Positions 10,217 to 21,772 of a DNA stretch of 64,000 bases are shown one piece after another. This DNA is from Limonium bicolor. Lineage: Eukaryota > Streptophyta > Magnoliopsida > Caryophyllales > Plumbaginaceae. The stretch is from assembly GCA_023374045.1 (NCBI GenBank), contig CM041780.1, positions 36,437,765-36,501,764 on the forward strand, written 5' to 3'. The notes under the pieces were generated by a model. The model was not told the origin of the DNA and ran no database searches. It saw nothing but the letters and a program-made list of their open reading frames with translations. Each line of letters starts with the position of its first letter. Within the stretch, counting starts at the first letter, position 1. The translations under genes were made by a program, and so were the position numbers.

Positions 10217-11490
10217 AAGGAGCGCATATTGAGTGAATCCCATTGTTCTACTACTTCGATTCACCCCGGAGCTTCAAAGATGTATAAAGGTATGAAAAGA
10301 TATTTTGGTGGGCTGGAATGAAAAAGGATGTGAATGACTATGTGTTGAGGTGTCTCACTTGTCAGAAGGTCAAGTTTGAGCACCGACGGCCTGGTGGTAT
10401 GGTGCAGCCAATGCCAGTGCCGGAGTGGAAGTTCCATGACATATCTATGGACTTCGTGGTAGGGCTTCCGCCTACAAGGGGAGGTCTGAATATGATTTGG
10501 GTTGTGTAGTTGACCGACTGACCAAGGTGGCCCGATTCATTCCGATGAAGGACACCTGGAAAGTGGCAAGATTGGCAGAACTATTCGATAAAGAAATTGT
10601 AAGACATCATGGTGTACCAAAGACGATTGTATCTGACAGAGATACCAGATTCTTATCCAGATATTGGAAGTCTACACGAGAGCATTGGGTACTGAACTGA
10701 AATTGAGTACAGCGTTTCACCCACAGACCGATGGTCAGAGTGAGCGCACTATTCAGACACTTGAGGATATGCTACGTGCATGTGCACTTGACTTTCAGAC
10801 CAGCTGGATTGATAAGTTACATCTGATCGAGTTTAGTTACAACAACAGTTATCATGCATCGATCAAGATGTCTCCCTTCCAGGCATTGTACGGTAGACCA
10901 TGCCGCACGCCATTATGCTGGGATGAGTCGAGTGAGACGGTCATTATAGGACCAGAGTATCTTGAGCAAGTTCAGGCAGAAGTTCGCCAGATCCGGGCTA
11001 ATATGAAAGCAGCTCAGGATAGACAGAAGTCGTACGCAGATGTGCGCCGACGTGACCTGGAGTTCGCCGTGGGCGATCAGGTATTTTTGAGAGTATCCCC
11101 CATGAAGGGAGTTTTTCGTTTTGGCCAGAAAGGCAAGTTGAGCCCAAAATATGTGGGGCCTTATGTTGTGACGGAGCGGATCGGCCCGGTAGCTTATAGA
11201 CTTGACTTACCCGCCGAGCTGGGCAAGGTACATGATGTATTTCATGTGTCCCAGTTGAAGAAGTATATGTCTCATCCGTCTCATGTGCTTCAGCCTGAAA
11301 GGCTAACTTTAGAGCCGACCATGCGATCAGTGGAGACTCCGGTACGGATTCTGGACACTAAGACTCGAGACACTCGCCATAAGTCTGTGAGACTGGTGAA
11401 GGTTCTCTGGTCTAACCAGGACGTTGAGGAGGCCACTTGGGAGCTGGAAGAAAGATGAAGGCGAAGTACCCGTCGTTGTTTACTTCTTAG
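10217..11490 (+). CDS. pol: Tekay1 pol, part 3: integrase with C-terminal chromodomain
   Basis: Integrase inserts the cDNA into the chromosome; the chromodomain is thought to bias insertion toward modified chromatin. The zinc-binding HHCC region includes CLTCQK near 10351. The catalytic triad is visible as Asp in MDFV (10450-10452), Asp in VSDRD (10635-10637) and Glu in QSER (10742-10744). The GPY/F module (KYVGPYVVTERIGP) is near 11147-11188. The chromodomain spans roughly 11320-11490, with VKVLWSN and EATWELEE near 11398-11450. A break near 11455 causes an early TGA; the family-like ending continues in the next frame to TAG at 11488-11490. Further breaks lie near 10505 and 10665. Confidence 0.92.
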
Positions 11491-11751
11491 TGTTTGTATG
11501 TATAGGGTACGGGGCGTACCCCTATTTAAGGGGGGGTAGAGCCGTTTCGGTTGTGTATGACATGTATTGAATACATTGTCTGTGTTGTGTTGTCATGTTG
11601 TTAATGTTACAGACCGCTGAGTCTGAATGATGTTGTGATGTTTTGTTGTTTGGACCATGTGTCCGATATGATGTAAGATGTTGTTAATGTGATATAGAAG
11701 TGTTGTTGATATGTGTTCTCATGTTCTAATGTTTAGGTTATGTGGAAGTAT
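11491..11751 (+). other. 3' untranslated region of Tekay1
   Basis: GT-rich sequence between the pol stop and the polypurine tract. It contains a GGTACGGGGCGTACC near-palindrome at about 11506-11520; a related phrase recurs in the Tekay2 3' UTR near 20518-20533. Confidence 0.6.
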
Positions 11752-11788
11752 GAACTTTGGGGACAAAGTTCTTTTAAGGGGGGTAGAT
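11752..11788 (+). promoter_or_regulatory. Hairpin plus polypurine tract of Tekay1
   Basis: A perfect 8-bp stem (GAACTTTG, loop GGGA, CAAAGTTC at 11752-11771) runs into the polypurine tract TTTTAAGGGGGGTAGAT directly before the 3' LTR. The tract primes plus-strand DNA synthesis. Confidence 0.85.
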
Positions 11789-14700
11789 TGAAATACCCCA
11801 AACCTAGTTATGTTGTTTAAACACCTAAATGGTAGTGTAATAAGACTAAAAAGAGTCTTAGAAACATAGTAAACAAATTTAAACAAAAGGAAACACAAAA
11901 TGTGCTTTTTAAAGTCAATAAGAGCCAAAATGTGCTCTAAGCTTGGGATAAACTTGGGTAAGACCTAATGAGCTTACCAAGACCTCATTTATACACTAAT
12001 GAACATATTAAACCAATTACCAAAGAAAACCAAGCTTGAAAACAAGTTAAAACACAAAATGTGCTTTAAGAAGTCTTAAAGCACATTTTTGAAAAATTGT
12101 CTTGTAAATGAGTTTTGAGTGGCTAAATGTCCATCATTACTCTTAAATATATATGTGTACTATATAGTATCACATTTGGGTGGCTATATTAATGGGAAAT
12201 CAAAAATTTCACTTCTAAGTGCCTTGTTTAGGTGAATAGTGATTTTATAAGCTAGTTTATAACATATGTTGTATTAAGTAATTAAATTGACAAACAAAGA
12301 CTAAAACACCCTCATACTAATAAAGGGGCCGGTTTTCTAAGTGTGGTGACTCACCACTCTCTAGTTATAATAATAAGTAAGTAAAGAAAACTAATTAAAC
12401 TACTTTTTACTTTATACTACAAAATCTCCTTAAAGCAAATCTATCTCATTCTCATTTCTTTCCTTCATTCCCACGGTTCCAAACACCATCTTCTACCTTC
12501 TTCTTTGTTCTCTCACGGTAATACCACTACCACCATTAAAACTCCATCTTTGACCTCTTGTTAAATCAAGCTCACTTGTCCAAATCAAAAACTAAGACCA
12601 CCAATCTCTTCCTCTCATCAAGCTCTTCATTCCTATCTTCTCAAAACTCCAAGAGCCCCATTTCGGTGCCAAGGTGTTCCACCATTGAAGGAGCTTGAGC
12701 TTGTATTTTGACATATTATTACTCTCCTTTGCTTCTAGGTAAGGAATCTCAAAGAAAAATCATGTTTCCTCCATGTTTTTACCTTGACCGAAAATACACA
12801 TTGATATAGCTCTTTGTGTGACTTTGTTCTAGCTTCATTTCAACTCTTCATGGACTAGGTGGAGTCCTCTCTTGTTATATATTCAAACTCTCTTCAAAGA
12901 TCAAGGTAAAAAACAACTACATTAATGTTTTTGAAACAATGTAAAATAGGGTTTACAATGAGATGAAGCTTATAGCTTGAATACTCATTATAATGTTTGT
13001 ATATTGTTTAGAACTTGACAAGGAATCAAATACCTACCGGTCTTGTAGTGGAAACAAGAAGGAATTGTTTGGAAAAGAGGTAAATCTACTAACCTAATGT
13101 TGTTTAATGCCTTAGGAGAAATGAGCTTATAAATGCTTATTAAAACTACCTAAAGAGCAAATGGTGAATGACCTAGTAAATGTTCTCAAGGAGACTAGTA
13201 AAATAACATATGTCTTGTGTATGTAATCGCAGGTTAAAGGCATATATATTGTGGAAATTCAGTGTTTATGATTTAAGCACTTTAAGGGCCTAAGAGCCAT
13301 GCATTTAAGGGCCTAAGTGCCATGCAATTAATTATGCACTATATTGTGATGTAGTGTGAATTTGGTGAAGTTGTGTGTGTTGTAAGAGGGTGTTCTTGTG
13401 TTCTAGGGTGTTTAATGATAATATTGTGCTAAGGTGTAACAAAATGCTAGGAGAACCTATGTCGAAATTTAGGAAATGCATAAAGGATTCAAGATGTTAT
13501 AAAGGAATTTTGATGAACTAGGAAGTGTCTAGAGGTGATAAGGACTTAGGCATGATCTTGAGGTTTAGTATGTACCAAAGTCATTTTGGACTTAGATGAA
13601 GACTTAGGCAAACTTTGGTAAAATAAGGAGGAATTGTAAGCTTAGAAAAAGGGATTTCAAGGATGATATAAGGAGTTTTAGTTGTAAGAAATGATGTTAA
13701 AATAATGATGTGTGTGGAAGAAATATCTAGGAATAATGATTGGAATAGGCAAGGAATGCCACTTAGAAACTTAAGGAGAAATACTATAAGTGTTGGAGGC
13801 TTTGGGGAATTTGGTTAAGTGTTTAAGGCTTAGAAATTGAGAATAATGCCTTGTCCGAACTTCCGTCCGGATGTGGAAGTTCGGACAGGCCCTGTTGAGT
13901 AAAGGAATTCTCACTCTCGAGCAGTGTCCGAAATGGGAAGTCCGGACAGTTCGGACGTACCCACCATCCTTAGGATTATCCTCGAACTGTGTCCGAACTT
14001 GGGAAGTCCGGACACATGTTCGGACGCACGGATTTCTGTCTAGATTTTTCTCGCTCACGTCCGAACTTCCGAAGTCCGGACATAAGTTCGGACGTGGTCT
14101 GTTTTCTGTCTAAAGTCACGGCTTGCGTCCGAACTTGGAAGCTCGGACACAAGTTCGGACAGGCCACTGTATGGACCAAAAATTATTGTTTTAAGATGGA
14201 AATTGTTATCTAAAAATGGTAGTTGGGTAGTAATGATATTATAAGGGTTGTAGAGACATGTTAGGTGGTTTTAGGTTTAAAGGAAATAAGAGGATGAACA
14301 GTTGTAACAAGTGTAAAGTAAAAATAAACTAGTAGTGTTGAGTAGATAATGTTAATAATGGACTAGTGCGTTAATTAACCGACGTTACTAATGTGTTTAG
14401 GATTCTCGCAAGGTGGAAATCAGTCGAGGCAAGGACCAAGGTATGGTTTTCTTGCAGTCTGTTGCCTACCGGTTTACACCGGCTTGTGTGTTGTTTGTTT
14501 TTCTGTGTGTTTATGACTTTGTAAGATTAAACCATGTAAAGAGTTTACAGTTGTTGAATATTATTATGTTGTTAAGTATGACTCTCTCTTCCCTTGTGTG
14601 TGTCTAACAAGACTTGACCTATTATTGTGAATTGTTTGTTGAGTTCAATGATGAACTACTAAAAGGGCTAACGGGGGAAGTGAGGAGTCCGGTCTGTTCC

Positions 14701-15587
14701 GGCCACGCGTGTGAGTATGGGAGTCGATGTCATAACCGGTTCGATTCTCTCTGTATGTTATGGTTAAGTTTCCAATTTGGTTTCTAACCTTCCCTTTAGC
14801 TTAACCAAGGCTATTTTACTGACTCACGTCGGGCCACAGGGGCATACTATGTGTTATTTCGGTGTGCTTGGATCACTATATCCGAGGACCTTATGTGTTA
14901 AGTTAACCGTTCAATCTAACCGGACGGTAACGAGTTATGTAACGAGCTAAGTATGAGCATGGCAACATTCTCTAGGCTCTCAATGGGGACTAACTGTGTT
15001 GTTTCTCTTCCTAAAAGGAATTGTATGTGTGTGATGTGTGTTATGATGTGTACAATACCCATGTTATGTTATATATGTATAAATTGTGTGTTTTAAATAA
15101 ATACCATGTCATCATGACAAATAGTTGCGCGCATTCCGGTAGTCGATGGGCTGCGCGTTAACCATGCCAGCCAAGGGTTGCTGACCCCCTCGGGGGATCC
15201 ATATTTCTTTACTGCAGGATGAGGATCGAAGAAGCGGAGTGGCTCTAGATCCTAGGGGTGTAGTTTACTTTTGGAGTACTTTTGGATGTGTGCCCGGGAT
15301 GCGCCTGTGCTCCCGTGGCGTGTTATATACTTGATTATGATGGTTTACAGTGACGGTATACAGTGAAGGATTTATGTAAACACTCGGTATTTGTTGATGT
15401 ATATATATGGTTGTTAGTTCTATGCTCGGGAGTCTGATCATCAGACGGTACACTTGTATTTATTCAGCCTTGTTAACCACGTGGGTGGTTGACGGCGTTG
15501 TAGCACCAATCGTTTAGTTACTGTTTAGTCGTTTATTTCCGCTGCGATTTCAAGTAAGTGTTGTGCGTAGTAGGGGTGTTTGTTACA
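11789..15587 (+). repeat. 3' LTR of Tekay1
   Basis: Starts TGAAATACCCC and ends TGTTACA. It is collinear with 1592-5383, including the palindrome cluster (13853-14160 here). The terminal region has an extra TGTT relative to the 5' copy. Confidence 0.95.
13853..14160. repeat. Palindrome cluster GTCCGAAC/GTTCGGAC in 3' LTR
   Basis: Second copy of the five-group cluster at 3662-3972. The second group has lost bases here (CCGAAATGGG in place of CCGAACTTGGG), the others are well kept. Confidence 0.85.
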
Positions 15588-15593
15588 GTTTAT
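15588..15593. repeat. Right target-site duplication of Tekay1 (GTTTAT)
   Basis: Directly follows the CA of the 3' LTR and matches GTTAT at 1587-1591 apart from one added T. Confidence 0.6.
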
Positions 15594-16220
15594 GCAATCT
15601 ATTTATCATGTGCTCACAAATAATCCCAAAATAAAATAAATAAATAAATCCCCTATGTGTTCCAATCAATGAACTACTTGCCACAAATTATCGTCATTAA
15701 TCATATTAAGTAAGATCGTAGACGAAATATATGATACTACAAAAATATCTGCTTTAAAGAAGCGTAAAAAAAAAAATTCAAACAACACTCATTGGCTACA
15801 TATATAATATTCTTGAGAAAACGGTTATAACATAACTATTTGTTACTAAATACTCTTAGGTCCATTTAAACTAAATAAAATATGGAAGTCATTATAAAAT
15901 CTAACTGCCCACTACATAGACGACAATTAAAAACTAACAATTATTCCTTACGTTGTAGTTAATATAATTAACTTGTTATGACTTTCATAACTTTAGTTAA
16001 CCCAGGATCAAATAAATCACTACAGACACTTTGAACAGACAACATTAAATAAAGATGCTAGAATCTTTTCACAGAAGCTCGTCACATAGAAAAACAAATT
16101 TACACACTACCATGACGGCAAAAGCGAAACATTTCCCCCTAGTTTAATACAACTTGAAATTACTATCATTCCAAGTCTCCTCAGAACTAACACCGATAAT
16201 ATTCCAATATTCTTTCTCTA

Positions 16221-16252
16221 ATATATATATTATATATATATATATATATATA
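16221..16252. repeat. (AT)n microsatellite
   Basis: About 16 AT units with one phase slip. Confidence 0.85.
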
Positions 16253-17111
16253 GTATATATACAAATATTTTCAATACCTGGATAGTCATTGCTAGAGTAG
16301 TAATATATATATATGTCCCTTAATTCTTCTTCCCCCTTACGAATACATGACGACAAATTGGTCTATATATTGTCATCAAAATCCTTTATAAGTAGTTACC
16401 ATAATACACACATTCACAGACAAGGGAAGAAACAAACCCAAGATTGGACTATATTGTCCGTCTGGTACATCACATAGAGACTTACTACTTCACAACAACC
16501 ATAAACATTGATAATATTGTACTCCTTAGAACGCGTAGATTTATAATTCATTCATATAACATATAAAGAAACATTGTAACATCGGGGAGAAACAGGAATT
16601 CACCAAAGGTGTCACACAAATCATCCTAGAAAATATCCTCACAACCAATACCTCCAGCCCTTGTTCCAAGCAATCTAATTTTCAGCATTCCCTATAATTA
16701 ATTCCCACATCACGCTACAACCAATACTAGAGATATATATATACTAACTTATATGTATATCTTATATTTATATAATTCTATCAAAACAATTCTCTTCCAT
16801 TTTTTTAATACCTCTCATGATACACGGGAGTAAATAAAAAACTCCGATCCACATTCCACCATAGAAAATAAGGCACATACCCTACAACAATACCCATATG
16901 CAGTCCCCATATAATGTATATATATGTAGTACCACCAATATCCATCTCAACACATTCCAACACCTCACATAACACACGAGAGTATATAGCTCACACCCTT
17001 CAACACAAAATAATCAGGCACACAGCATATCACACAAGTAATCCCCCAAAAACGGCTTATTCCACATTTTAATTCCTTTTGAATCCAAATTTATCTTATT
17101 TACCAAACACG

Positions 17112-17123
17112 GCTCTGATACCA
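17112..17123 (-). promoter_or_regulatory. Primer binding site of element A-minus
   Basis: On the minus strand this reads TGGTATCAGAGC, four bases beyond the LTR end at 17128. It shows that 17128-19617 is a 5' LTR and that the interior lies to the left. Confidence 0.88.
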
Positions 17124-17240
17124 CCTGTGTAACACCCTGGATTTTGCCTCATTATAAAGTAGAAAACGATACAAAACCAACGCCGTAGACGGGGACTAAA
17201 ACGGATGTCAAACGAGTCTTAAAATTGAGAAACAAGGTCT

Positions 17241-17419
17241 GTCCGAAAATTAGTCCGAACATGTAAGTTCGGACATGTGCCGAGACTTACAGTTCAGACC
17301 CGTCCTCGCATGCTGTCCGAACATGTAAGTTGGACAGATGTTCGGACACACTAATACTGTGAAAAACAAAATACTCTCGGGGCCTGGCCGAACATGGATG
17401 TCCGGACGGACGTTCGGAC
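17241..17419. repeat. Palindrome cluster GTCCGAAC/GTTCGGAC in A-minus LTR
   Basis: Three groups of GTCCGAAC and GTTCGGAC arms. The motif is the one found in Tekay1, though the surrounding LTR sequence is different. Confidence 0.82.
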
Positions 17420-17973
17420 AGGTCCAAATTTATAAAAAAAATCAAAACGAAAACAGGATTAGAAGGGTACAAAATGACCATAATATTAATGCCAATGGGA
17501 AGTGAATGTTTTTTATAAGCATATGTAGTGAATGTTTACCATAAAAACACGGCGGAAAAAATATTCTCAAATCCAGAGTGCTACCGCCACACTCAATCCC
17601 ATGAGTGCTCAGGCTAAACCTTAAACAATTCAACAGAAAAAATATTCAAAACATCGCCATTAAATACTGTATCTCAATGACAATTAATCAACTCTAGAAA
17701 CTATATGGTAGCGCATTCCCAATCCCCAAATTTCAGCAACCATCACCTGCGATCAGAATACAATAGACAAAAACACGAAGGGATCGCACAAATCAGATAA
17801 ACTGAGTAAACTCTACCTCAATCTGTAAAATACATTTTAAAATTCATTTTTGTCATTTGTCAATCAGATGGGAATAGTTTATCGAGCATTAGAATAGTTC
17901 TCCAGAACTCACATATAAACAACAAAACCATAGTAGGGAGCTTTCAACGGGAGATAACCACATTTCCAAACAC

Positions 17974-18215
17974 GGGGTCACCTATGGGACCCCAAACATT
18001 AATTCCAGGATAGTCACCTATGAGACCATCAAACAACAATTCCAGGACAGGCACCTATGGGACCGTCAAACAAAACCACCTCACCCTAAGTCCTTAAGGT
18101 GCACACCCCCAGCCTAGGAAACAGCAGTAACATAGAGTAGAGTAGATCAGAGGGCTTAACTGCAAACATTGTGTGCAGCGCAAATAATAATAATGGGGAG
18201 CACCTATGGGCTCCC
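17974..18215 (-). repeat. Hairpins with fixed CCATAGGT loop and varying stems
   Basis: On the minus strand the loop CCATAGGT is flanked by GGGGTC/GACCCC (17974-17993) and GGGAGC/GCTCCC (18196-18215), with two weaker members near 18013 and 18052. The same set recurs in the plus copy at 42269-42497. Confidence 0.75.
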
Positions 18216-19617
18216 AAACGATAACCATTCCTGTGAAACACTCCCAAAAACCTTGTTCCAAATCACCAACATAATTATTCCAATCCACCAATCAAAGTAC
18301 GGGAATTGATCCCAATTGATAAATCTCAATCGGTGATAAATCCTTTTTCCAGTAGAAAAACACATTTGAGTCACAAAATAAATTTACCTCATTCGCAATA
18401 CACAAAGCCAAATCAACTTGAGCATAGAGATTTACCTGATAGACAAACAACTTCAAGAGATCAACCCTACAGGACTACTGGTAACACCCGTCGACGAAAT
18501 ATGAGTCTAAATTATATAAAACAATAGAGTCTACCAAACACAACCGAATAATTTAATCGACGATCTAGGTAGAATACTTTACCCAACGTAATCATAACTG
18601 GCACCGGGAAGGCGATCTGACAGCAGCAGGATAAAGAACGTGAATTTGCAAGGGTTCAAAGGTGAAGAGCGAGAAGATTTAGTGGAAGTAAGAACGCAGA
18701 AGAGTTGCGTGAATTTTGAGAGTTTGGACGAGAGTTAATGGCAATACGTTGAGGATGAAGAGAAGTGAAGAAAGTCGATGTTTTAAATAGAAGTAATTTA
18801 CTAAACAAAGAGAGATGTTATTCAATTAATAAATAATAATCCATTTCAAAGAAAAGAAAGTTATTAAATAATTTTAGAAGGGTTCTAGTAACTAGTATTA
18901 TAGATATTCGAAAGATATAAAAAAATCACTAACATTAAGAAAAGCTAGTAGAAGGATCGAGATTGTTTACAATATCAACTTAGAAATAAATAATTTAATA
19001 AATCTACAATTCACAATAATGGGAGGGAGTGGTTAAACCGTTGTAACAAGATAAGGATGAGAGTAGAATATCTAGGAAAATAATTAATAAACATTTATTT
19101 AATATAGGAAAGAGATTGAAATAAATAAGGATAGAGTAAAACAATAATTCTAGCAAGAGAAAATAATTACGTTAAAGAAGGATCTAGAATATTAGTAATA
19201 TAATATTAAGAGAATAATAAAGGGTTAATATCTTACTAATTTTGGAGAGGTCAAATGGGATTTGAACTCTTAGAGTTAATGCTAATTTACTAAGATAAAG
19301 TAAGATTGAATTCGAACTCTAGGAATTTAAGATTAATCAATTTGAAAAAGAAATTCTAGGATTGTATTCTGGGAACTTAAATAACGTTGTAACATCTAAG
19401 AAGGATGAAGTAGTATTTAAATATAATAATATTAATAATAGGATACGATTAGTAAGGGCAAGGATATTGCGGATAATTGTAACATTTTAGAAAGAGGAAA
19501 GAATTTAATATAAGAGTATCGTTTAACTTCCCTGGGCCACTATAATACTAACTTCGGACTTATTCATTCAAAAAAAGAATTATATTATTCTTAACATGAA
19601 AATTCGTGGGTATTTCA

Positions 19618-20149
19618 AATACCCCACTGCCAATCATACCCATACGTTATGCCGAAAGATGCAGAACACAAAAATGAAAACAACAACTGGATTCCCTTAG
19701 CGCAAAGTAGAGTGAAACATACTAACATTGTTTTTAGACCGTTAACAGGAAAATGTAATTTACATCAACAAGAAGTAACTACAACTAACATATTACTCTA
19801 GAACAAAACAACCTGGAGACACGGGATGACGACGATTATCTCCGTGGACATATAGACCACTACATCAATATTACAGAGACTGGTGCAGAGATCATCAACT
19901 ACTAATGATAGCTAAATGTCATACTTCACCTCAACTAGAAACCAATGATTGAAGATAATAACAATTCAAAATATATTTCACACTAGTTATCCAAAATATC
20001 TGGATACGATTTAAACCTAATCGTGTACATGTACAATTAACGATACCACACCGATTGAGATACCTCTGTTTCCAAATTAAGAAAAGACCATGAATGACAC
20101 TGTCATATTGGAACGAGGTCAGCAATAACTTGCTGCCAATAAACCATCT
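19618..20149 (+). mobile_element. Decayed integrase region of Tekay2
   Basis: Between the A-minus LTR and the recognisable integrase C-terminus. By position it should be integrase core of the plus-strand chromovirus, but I could not identify motifs with certainty. Confidence 0.45.
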
Positions 20150-20496
20150 ATAATGTCTTTAGGAACGAAAAGGGCAAACCAAGCCCTATGTACATGGGTC
20201 TGCACCTCGTTACGGAGCGAGTGGGCCCAAATAGAACGTGTTTGGGAGAGCACACAAAGTATTCCACGTCTTTGGCTGAAAAAAGTACGCGCCTCACCTT
20301 TCACATATTTTTCCTTTTAGAGCCAATCGACTAGAGATAGACCCGTCTCTCGAATATGACAAGACTCCACTCCGAAGTTTCATTGCGGAAACTAGGGAGA
20401 CCAGGAACAAGACCATTAAAGGGTCAAAGTCCTTTGGTCGAACCATGGGAGTTGAAGAACTCTATGAGAGCCAAGTATCCAACGCTCTTGGTATAG
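20150..20496 (+). pseudogene. pol: Integrase C-terminus and chromodomain remnant of Tekay2
   Basis: With frame changes, the plus strand gives KGKPSPMYMGLHLVTERVGP near 20173-20232 (the GPY/F module of Ty3/gypsy integrase), then KVFHVFG and KKY near 20256-20284, then chromodomain pieces TRETRNKTIK near 20389-20418, VKVLWSNHG near 20421-20447 and MRAKYPTLL ending at TAG 20494-20496. It parallels the end of Tekay1 pol block by block. Stops and frame breaks show it is dead. Its upstream part is cut off by A-minus at 19618. Confidence 0.85.
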
Positions 20497-21738
20497 CTGC
20501 TGCTGTGTACTTGTGAGGTACGGGGGCGTAACCCTTTTTAGGGGGTAGAGCCTCTTGGCTGTGCACATATGTGCACTAAGTTTGGTGAGTAGTATGCGGG
20601 GCATACGTTGTTTTGTGGATTGTTTAATTTGTTTTGTATGAGGGACATACTCAGTTATGTGTTGGTAAGTGCATTTACGCACTTGCATGTGTGTTAAGTA
20701 TCCTATGTGATACTTGTATGGTATATAATATGAAACCGAATACGGTTGTTTCTTTTGGTGTGAATCAGTACGAAACTGATGTGGAACCTAATGGGAATGG
20801 ACTTCCCTAGGAAATGGATAGTTGTATAGATTTGGACTGGTATTAACTGATGGACTTAGTTCCATAACTTGGGATATGTGCTAGTTTCATATGATTAGGA
20901 CTAGAATCATGAAAGTATATGAAATTGGAACTTGTTAAATTAATTGATTGTTTGAAATTGACGTGGGAGGTGGAACTTGATCCTGGCCAGATCAAGGGAA
21001 ACTGAACACAAATTGAGGTGGAAGGATAGTTCAACACTGATGCTGATCACATCAGGGTTGGACGACTCTTGAAACTTCCTACAAGTGGACACAGATATGA
21101 GTAGGTTATGAGCTTAGACGATTGTAGATAGTATGTGGAATTACCGCAAGAGGCCGTTGACCTCGGTGTGCCTGCGGATATTTATAGATGGTGGTGGATT
21201 GAGAAAAGTCCTTTGTTATGGTTTTTACCATTGGTTTTAGAGACTACATACAATAGAATGGATTGACCCCAATTATATATATTTATTATACCATATAAGT
21301 AGTATGAAAGGTATAGGACAAAAGCTATAATACCGCTAAAGTATACTTACATACCAAGAATTCAAATTGATATTCATGGTGCGGATGGATCACTTATATT
21401 GTGATTGTATGTGCACTATGGGTGCACTAGTTAGTTTATGTGCTCTATTGTTTTACGTTGTTTGGATTTTTTTTCTTTCTATGATGTGCCTTGTGTGGTG
21501 GTATTATTGATGTGCACTCTTGATTGCACCTTGATTGTTTGTATGTGTACTTTCGTTACACTTTGGGTTGATATACATGTGCGCTTGTTGTGCGTTGTGG
21601 TTATATGGTGGATGTTATTGAAATGATATGTGCTAGACATGCACTGTGAGATAAAGTTGTTGAGATACGGGATTCGATCCCTAGAGTTTAGATTAGTATG
21701 GAACTAGATGTTCTAGGACTATTTGAATTGAGGAATAT
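20497..21738 (+). other. 3' untranslated region of Tekay2
   Basis: GT-rich non-coding DNA between the chromodomain stop and the polypurine tract. A ggtacgggggcgtaacc phrase near 20518 matches the same position in Tekay1. No gene is seen. Confidence 0.7.
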
Positions 21739-21772
21739 GACTTCGGGACGAAGTCCTTTTAAGGGGGTAGAT
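21739..21772 (+). promoter_or_regulatory. Hairpin plus polypurine tract of Tekay2
   Basis: Stem GACTTCG, loop GGA, CGAAGTC (21739-21755), then TTTTAAGGGGGTAGAT, directly before the TG of the 3' LTR at 21773. Confidence 0.85.

Larger units (their letters stand above)
1592..15587 (+). mobile_element. Full-length Ty3/gypsy chromovirus (Tekay/Del-like), Tekay1
   Basis: A complete LTR retrotransposon of about 14.0 kb: 5' LTR 1592-5383, initiator-Met-type primer binding site 5389-5400, gag, protease, reverse transcriptase, RNase H, integrase and chromodomain in the Ty3/gypsy order, polypurine tract near 11772-11788, 3' LTR 11789-15587, and a near-perfect 5-bp target duplication. The chromodomain after integrase and the long LTRs fit the Tekay/Del chromovirus lineage. 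It is inserted in the interior of element A-minus. Odd features are three in-frame intron-like segments in gag-pro and an AlkB-like dioxygenase sequence between gag and protease. Confidence 0.93.
15588..17127 (-). mobile_element. Proximal interior of LTR element A-minus, non-coding
   Basis: Continuation of 1-1591 on the other side of Tekay1. AT-rich, with an (AT)n run at 16221-16252. No gag or pol motif is visible on either strand. It ends at the primer binding site 17112-17123 next to the 5' LTR. Confidence 0.6.
17128..19617 (-). repeat. 5' LTR of element A-minus
   Basis: On the minus strand it starts TGAAATACCCACG and ends GGGTGTTACA. The opposite-strand copy at 40856-43341 is nearly identical end to end. 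It carries a palindrome cluster at 17241-17419 and hairpins with a fixed CCATAGGT loop at 17974-18215. It interrupts the Tekay2 integrase remnant at 19618. Confidence 0.9.

Noticed and set aside
19931..20304. Minus-strand open frames over the Tekay2 remnant
   Set aside because: The plus strand carries the integrase and chromodomain motifs; these are antisense shadows.
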